Shown here one piece after another: positions 58,357 to 64,000 of a stretch of 64,000 nucleotides of DNA (within the stretch, counting starts at the first letter, position 1; every line of letters starts with the position of its first letter). The notes below the pieces were generated by a model. The model was not told the DNA's origin and did no database searches. It worked only from the letters and a program-made list of their open reading frames with translations. Where the stretch lies: NCBI GenBank assembly GCA_003999685.1, contig CP021222.1, forward strand, positions 1,116,001-1,180,000, in the 5' to 3' direction. The DNA comes from Taiwanofungus camphoratus (Eukaryota; Basidiomycota; Agaricomycetes; Polyporales; Taiwanofungaceae). A program made the translations under genes and the position numbers.

Positions 58357-59160
58357 AGCGTATGGCTCTGCTGTCACCACTTTTTCGCAGAAGGCTACCA
58401 CGGTGAAAGTCACGTGAAGGACGACTTGAGGCAGCTATCGGCCGTGGCAGTGTTGAACCGTATCAGCTACGTACTTACTTATAGCATTAGCGTCGGCTCA
58501 GAGTGATGGGTGATGACGGCGAGAAGGCCTATCGCCCGTATCGCGACAACGCAGGCATCGAGGTCGCTCGCGCACCCGTGCAGCTCATTGTACATGTGCT
58601 ATGTATGTACCCGTTACGCGTTGCATTGTCCATGAAAGAGCATTGTCCGAGTCCAGTGGGCTCTGGAATGTTGAGAAGCAGCCATTGCGGCGGCCTGGAA
58701 GGTTTTCAGTGGCCATGGCGACGGATGAAGGCGCTGCGTATCTATCATTTATTCAATCGTGTGTTTGACGCGCATCAGCCATCCGTCAGTCAGTTTGCGA
58801 GTATAACCTCCCGGTGCGCCTGCCCGTCATCTCTCTTCGTTTCTTTCCCCTTTTACCTTTTCCCCCTTCTTCTTCGTCTGACCCTTTTCGTCTCCTTACA
58901 GGCGTTGAACGTCTTTTTATTCAAGTTCAACTTCTTTCCACTGCCGTGACAGTGTGTTGCCTGGTGCTACAGCCTCCTCTGTCGCGTCCATTCTCTCTGG
59001 AAGAGCTCTTCAACCAAGCCGTACGTTCATTCTCCAAAGCGAATTGACTCGATACACCTCTGCACCAAACACCAAGTACGCGGTAGTGGCGTCTTCTACT
59101 CACCTTCTGATATTCAGCCATGTCTCAAGCCTTTAGATCGCCACCATCTCGCATAACAAG
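58357..59160. other. Divergent region of MET8 and the tetraspanin gene
   Basis: About 800 bases. Besides the E-box near MET8 it holds a strong pyrimidine tract at about 58830-58930 ending in TTACAG, which looks like a core promoter or a 5' leader intron of the tetraspanin gene. A 148-codon plus-strand frame here has no family motif and was not called. Confidence 0.45.
58410..58417. promoter_or_regulatory. Palindromic E-box TCACGTGA upstream of MET8
   Basis: Lies 54-61 bases upstream of the MET8 start codon. The same octamer is the core of the Cbf1 (CDEI) site that, in yeast, controls sulfur-assimilation genes. Function here is inferred from position and match only. Confidence 0.5.
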
Positions 59161-60167
59161 ATGTCTAAGCAAACCAAGATCCTTTTGGGTGCCTGGGGGT
59201 TCTTGGATATCTGTCTTTTAGTTGACGCAATTGTTGCCATCGTCTTCTCCATTATATGGCGGGAACCGAACCTCTTACTCAACTTGGAATTGAGCACTGC
59301 ACACTTAAATGGTGAGCCATATGCTTGGGGTTAAGCCCTGCCACTAATTCTCCGTGGTCTAGCTGGTCTTATCCTGGGCGTCATACTGATGTTGTCATGG
59401 ATTGTTTCAATTGCTGCCATCATTCAAAGAAACAGCTCAATCAAGGGTTTTGTGGTTCTGAACTGGGCTCTTGCCGTTGACGCTATTGCTGTCCTTATCG
59501 TTGGTACCATTATCTGGTTCTACACGCTGCAGGAACGCAACAACTACTTCGCCGTTTGGAATGCGCAGTCGCCAGAGACTCGGTTGGCAATTCAGAACAT
59601 GGTGCGTCCCTTGTTACGTTATTTGGATAGCTTCCTGTCTTGCTAGGCTCGCTGGAGCTAAGCGTCTCTTTTAGTTCCAATGCTGCGGATACTTCACTCC
59701 GAACGATACCGTGGAATTTGGCGGTTTCTGCGCCAACGCGACGTTCGTCAACTCTCTCGTGAATCCGAACAGCACAGACATGTTCCGTTGCGTCTCGCCC
59801 ATCACCAAGCATGCAGATGTGACTTTGAACAAAATCTTCACGTGCGTGGCCTAACTACGGTGCCGTGCATAAGATGCTAATAGCCTGATGGCTGTTCCTA
59901 CAGATCCGTGAGAAATCTTCTATCAGGGTTGGTATGCATGGCGACCTCATACTCATGTGATTCTGTTCCAGGTATACGGCTTTATGGCAGTTGTTATATG
60001 CCTATTTCTGGCGTCATTGTGTGTGATCAAAACGGTGTGTTGTTATTGCTAGCTATAAATTATGTTAGTCGGCGGCCTTTGACCGGCTTCGTTTTCATTA
60101 ATAGAGAAAGGAAGCGGAACGCTTCGCCAAGATAGACGTTAAGCGTGGCGGTGGCGGGTTCGTTTGA
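59161..60167 (+). CDS. Tetraspanin
   Basis: A four-span membrane organiser. The start at 59161 gives MSKQTKILLGAWGFLDICLL, the first membrane helix. After an intron, AGLILGVILMLSWIVSIAAI and GFVVLNWALAVDAIAVLIVG are the second and third helices. A large extracellular loop follows (ERNNYFAVWNAQSPETRL). Across another intron it carries the diagnostic FQCCGYFTPND, with further cysteines in GGFCANATF and MFRCVSP for disulfides. The fourth helix is VYGFMAVVICLFLASLCVI, followed by a short basic tail (RKEAERFAKIDVKRGGGG). The CCG motif and loop layout define the family. Which fungal subgroup (Pls1, Tsp2 or Tsp3) cannot be settled by eye. Confidence 0.88.
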
Positions 60168-61411
60168 ACAATACCCGTTCATGGCACGAGCTTGTCAAGC
60201 TCGTCTCACAGTTCACATTCTCGTTTTCTCCGTGGGACTCTTTAGAACTAAGCTAGTACCGTCTCCCCTTTTTGTGTCTGCGCAACCTGCCTTCCTGTCT
60301 ATTCATTCGACGCCCTCCAGACTGCGGTTTCGTTCTATCTGTTGTGTTTTACTACTATCGAGCAACTCGTGTACTTTTTCATTCAATGCCATCTTCAATT
60401 ATGGGTCAGCGAAGAACCCAAGGGGACATAATATTGGATTGTAGCGTTTGAAGACCGTTTTGCATCTACCGGCGAATCGACGTTATGGTAATTATGGTAA
60501 GTGCAGTGTTTAGTTTTCGCTTGTCCAGAGGTGAAATGATCCGTCTGATCCCAGTCATGCGACTATGCAAGAAATACGTTTGCGTGAATGACTGCCTCGC
60601 ACTGAGCTGATCAGCTGACAGTAATCGGGCGTTTCTGCTCATTTCGATCGATTCCTCTCAGACGCTGCATGACATACTTAACGCCCGCGGGCAGGATGGT
60701 CGACGTATGTATCGTAGTGTCATCGCGAGTCTGCATGACGGTGGTTCCATTTTATTCCACTTTGCAATTCTCACCTATTCAGTTGCTCGGAGATTTGTTA
60801 GACCCTGTATACTATCAGCTCAACTCACATGGACATGATAACGCCCGACCTACAGTCACTGCAGATTAACGCTCGCACCATCCCCGTCAGGGTAAGTATA
60901 TGTCTGCAATGATGGATCATATCTCAGCTGGGACCCTTGAACCTTACGCGCAGCGGCACAGGAACTAAGAAAGGAGCAGAACAGTCTACGACCCTGCTCA
61001 CAGGACCCATATTGGACCTACAACCTCCATTATCGTAGGAGTCTTTGTCTTATCCCCGTTTCAGTCTGACTAGCTGCTGGTATACGCTTTGCCGATTAGT
61101 GCGCCCCCTCCACAGCCATGTTCGCCTGTAACAGTGCTTTTGACTTGGAACTTACCATCTCGGCATATGCGGGCCTGATCTCACAACATCATCTGTTTCT
61201 CCCGATGTAAGTGGAACTATCATAGTGAGCTATTCTATGTGTTTACGACTTATCTGGATTGCTATCTCATGCTAGGTATTTTCGGAGCCCCTTGGCTCGA
61301 GAGCCGTCAAGAGGGTTTGGGGCAATTTACCGACGTGCCACCGCCCATGTATATAAGATGAGATTGTGAATAGCTGGCGATTCGTTCAGAGTCTCAGTCA
61401 TTCGATAGATA
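60168..61411. other. Long intergenic region, no gene seen
   Basis: About 1.2 kb between the tetraspanin stop and the P450 start. Short frames only, none with a motif. CpG frequency is ordinary. No RNA gene or repeat recognised. Confidence 0.5.
61350..61357 (+). promoter_or_regulatory. TATA box of the P450 gene
   Basis: TATATAAG lies 55-62 bases upstream of the P450 ATG, a usual distance in fungi with short leaders. Most other genes in the window lack so clear a box, which suggests regulated expression. Confidence 0.6.
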
Positions 61412-63666
61412 ATGAACCTATACATTATTGTCAATGCAGCGCTTGTCCTTGTTTTCGTGTTCTGGCGATCGGTGAAGAAGCAACGGGGAGTTCCCCTCCC
61501 ACCTAGTCCTCCTGCTGATCCGATAATTGGTCATTTTCGTATCATACCGCGTTCACATCAGAGCGAAGTATATTACGAATGGTCCAAGAAATACGGCGAG
61601 TCTGTTCCACGTGTTCAAAGTTCTTCTTGATGATCGCAAGCTACAGGGAATATCTTTTATTTGCACGTATTCGGACGTCCTATGGTCATCTTGAACAGCC
61701 TCCAAGCTGCCAACGACCTCTTGGATAAGCGGGGCGCCAATTACAGCGACAGGCCACGGTTTCCTTTGTTTGAAATGTTCACACACCTCTATTTGTATAA
61801 GTTAATACGGTGACTAATATGGTGGAACAGACTAGGATGGGAAGGCACGGTAACCTTCCTTCGATACGGAGAACAGTTCTTCAAGCAGCGGAGGTTACTG
61901 CAACAATACTTCAGCAAACAAAATTGTGTGCAATTTCGGCACATCCATACCGAGGAGGCCCGTCGACTTCTGAGGAATCTTCTCCAAAGACCTCAGGATT
62001 TTGACTGGTTAGTGCGAAGGTAGGTCATCAGTGATGAGCATGCCCACTTTCACTAGACTCAGTCATCAACCCAAGATTCGGATCCGCTATAGTCATGAAG
62101 ATCACATATGGTCATCAGATTGAGTCTGATGACGATGAGTATATCAAGATGACTGAAAACATATCCGATGCACATGCTGAAGCTGGAGATCCAGGCTCAA
62201 CACCGGTCGACATTTTCCCAATCCGTAAGGCTATAATGAGCTGCAGGGCTCCTGTAATTGACGCTTAACAATATTCCATCCTCATCCTACAGTCAAATAC
62301 CTTCCGCCGTGGTTCCCAGGAGCCTGGTTCATGCGTGTTGCATATGGTTGTTATACTTGCCTTATCATATGTGTTTGAATATTGGCGCCTGAACTTACTA
62401 CTAATCTTGCAGAATGGCAGTGGGCTATCAAACGATTCCATGACTTCCCGTTTGAGGAAGTCCAGAGTCAAATGGTCAATATTTACTTTGCTTACAACAG
62501 CACTCTCATCTAACGTCTCCGCTAGGCTGCGGGAACGGCAGAGCCGTCTTTCCTGTCAACTCACATTGAAGCTACCACACGGGAAGGATATGAAGGTGAA
62601 CACACTATGCATGATTTGAAGTATGCTGCAGGAGCGATTTATGCAGGTAAGGTTTGAATGTTGGACTATTTGGGTATATCTATACGGATTCTCATCACAG
62701 GAGGCGCCGAAACGGTTGGTGTAAGCCTTGTCACCACCAACATGGACTTATTCCTCTGTTCAGTCATGGTCGACGATCATCCTATTCATATTTGCCATGG
62801 TCTTGCACCCTGAGGTTCTGAAGAAGGCACAGAAGGAGATAGATGTCGTCGTTGGACAGGATCGCCTCCCTGAGTTTGACGACCGTGATAAACTCCCATA
62901 TGTTGAATGTGTCATGCAAGAGACAATGAGGTACGCCGAATTCGGATCTAGATCTGAGCACTTGTTGGGCAGCTTAAACCACAAATTTCGTCTTCAGATG
63001 GTACCCCGTTGTTCCCCTTGGTTAGTGCCAGACAGTGTTATCATAGGCGTTAATCACTATGATTTCCCACAGGCGTTCCTCATCGTACATTGGAAGACGA
63101 TATATATAATGGCATGTTTATACCGAAGGGCACTCTGGTCTTTGCCAATGCTCGGTGAGTGTCAAGCTACCAGATATATAAAATGTATTCATCATACATA
63201 ATAAATATCCTGACACGGAAACAGGAGCATGGCACTCGACACGAACACCTACAAGGATCCTCATAGTTACTGCCCCGAACGGTATCTTCCACCACCGACT
63301 GGTAGAGGCGAGCCGTTTCCAAGTGCCTCATTTGGGTTCGGCCGTCGGTAAGATGAATGTTTCTACCTCTTCCGAGCAATGCTTTAACAATGATCACAGT
63401 ATATGTCCTGGAAGATTCCTCGCAGATGGCAGTGTCTGGATGGCCATTGTATCCATATTAGCTACTCTGAACATCAGCAAGGCAATCGATGAAGATGGAA
63501 GGGAAATTACACCAGAAGTCAACTTCACTTCTGGCCTGTCGAGGTAAGTCCAGTGACATGTTTATTGGGCGTTCAATGCTCACACAAGAAATCAAGCCAC
63601 CCGAAGCCGTTCCGATGTGACATCCGCCCTCGGTCTGAGGCGGCGCGCGCTCTAATTATGAATTAA
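61412..63666 (+). CDS. Cytochrome P450 monooxygenase
   Basis: A heme-thiolate monooxygenase anchored in the ER. The start gives a membrane anchor (MNLYIIVNAALVLVFVFW) and a basic/proline-rich hinge (KKQRGVPLPPSPPADPIIGH). About twelve exons follow. They include YLHVFGRPMVILNS, AANDLLDKRGANYSDRPRFP, FFKQRRLLQQYFSKQN and EWQWAIKRFHDFPFEE. The I-helix motif is AGAIYAGGAET. The K-helix ETMR supplies ExxR. PERYLPPP is the PERF-like region, and SFGFGRR joined to ICPGRFLAD forms the heme-binding loop with its cysteine. The last exon reads HPKPFRCDIRPRSEAARALI, with a stop at 63666. The frame closes through all exons, so the gene looks whole. Substrate and CYP family cannot be told from sequence alone. 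Confidence 0.92.
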
Positions 63667-64000
63667 TGACTTCAAGCACTGCGCTGAGATACAGCAGGAA
63701 ATGGACGGAGACCACTAAATCCAAGAGTTTGTCCGATTATTTCTCTTGTTCTCGGGGACAAGTTGTAAATTCATAGCGTTCTGAATGTATGCGGGTCTGC
63801 ACTTCACTCATAAGTACATCTACTTGCTTTGGCCGGCGGCCAGACCACTCCATCGACCACCTTCGAATATTCTCTAGTAGCGGATAGTAGTTCATGTAAA
63901 ATCAGAAAATGCTTTTGCTGCACAGCTCTTTGTCGATCAGTTTCACTCTAACCAAAATGCCTGTGCTTGATCAATTCCTTGATCACCGAAAAGGCAACCG
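63667..64000. other. Sequence after the P450 gene, no gene seen
   Basis: The last 334 bases hold the likely 3' untranslated region of the P450 gene. No frame or RNA gene supported. Confidence 0.5.

Noticed and set aside
58411-58413. GTG start 57 bases upstream for MET8
   Set aside because: It would place the start in the promoter E-box; nuclear fungal genes start at ATG, and the ATG at 58356 gives the family-like N-terminus.
58503-58949. Plus-strand 148-codon frame upstream of the tetraspanin gene
   Set aside because: The last third encodes a pyrimidine tract read as Phe/Leu/Pro, the usual artefact of a CT-rich leader; no motif.
60669-60869. Plus-strand 66-codon frame in the gap before the P450 gene
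   Set aside because: Short, without motif or splice partners; expected by chance in 1.2 kb.

Overview
This window is nuclear DNA of a basidiomycete fungus, most likely an Agaricomycete (mushroom-forming). The genes sit close together on both strands, and almost all are cut by many short GT-AG introns of about 50-70 bases. The gene content is fungal: a mitochondrial mL46 with its own leader, Yme2, Nuc1, Pin4, striatin/Pro11, Ede1, Dur3 and Met8. A zinc-cluster-like orphan of a type I associate with mushroom genomes is also present. No tRNA, rRNA, CRISPR array or intact mobile element was found.

Layout. 1-2717 (+): 3' part of an alpha/beta hydrolase of prolyl-oligopeptidase type. 3011-10258 (-): NOT1, scaffold of the CCR4-NOT deadenylase. 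10674-13030 (-): secreted, probably GPI-anchored alpha-amylase. 13278-13740 (-): doubtful small gene. 13975-14392 (+): TMA7 with a 9-base micro-exon. 14840-15337 (-): proline-rich orphan. 16106-17071 (-): UBE2C-type E2 enzyme. 17440-21866 (+): EDE1/Eps15-like endocytic scaffold. 22560-23958 (+): class II cAMP phosphodiesterase. 24264-27216 (-): striatin. 27765-29598 (-): a second EH-domain gene. 29711-31336 (-): a gene of three tandem GAT-like modules, possibly joined by splicing to the EH gene. 32385-34182 (+): Pin4-like RRM/R3H protein. 34811-36343 (+): endonuclease G. 36489-37566 (-): mL46. 37743-39705 (+): V-ATPase subunit H. 40073-42583 (-): urea transporter Dur3. 43594-47129 (+): Yme2. 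About 47024-47953: a block with no CpG at all, probably an old methylated repeat. 48016-49346 (-): zinc-cluster-like orphan. 49882-54021 (-): FG nucleoporin of Nup1/Nup153 type. 54262-56147 (+): gamma-tubulin. 56409-57142 (-): Mbf1. 57523-58356 (-): Met8. 59161-60167 (+): tetraspanin. 61412-63666 (+): cytochrome P450.

Most of the genes are housekeeping. They cover mRNA decay and translation (NOT1, TMA7, Pin4, Mbf1), mitochondria (Nuc1, mL46, Yme2), the cell cycle and nucleus (UBE2C, gamma-tubulin, Nup), signalling (PDE, striatin), and nitrogen and sulfur metabolism (Dur3, Met8). Several neighbours are divergent pairs sharing a short promoter: UBE2C/EDE1, mL46/VMA13, Nup/gamma-tubulin and MET8/tetraspanin. 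Three of these promoters hold a CACGTG E-box.

The least ordinary stretch is 27765-31336. There a GAT-like module made of two exons has been triplicated head to tail. It lies directly upstream, on the same strand, of an inverted, diverged relative of the nearby EDE1 gene. The splice sites allow one chimeric GATx3-EHx3 endocytic adaptor. All exon joins here were read by eye and none was checked against transcripts.
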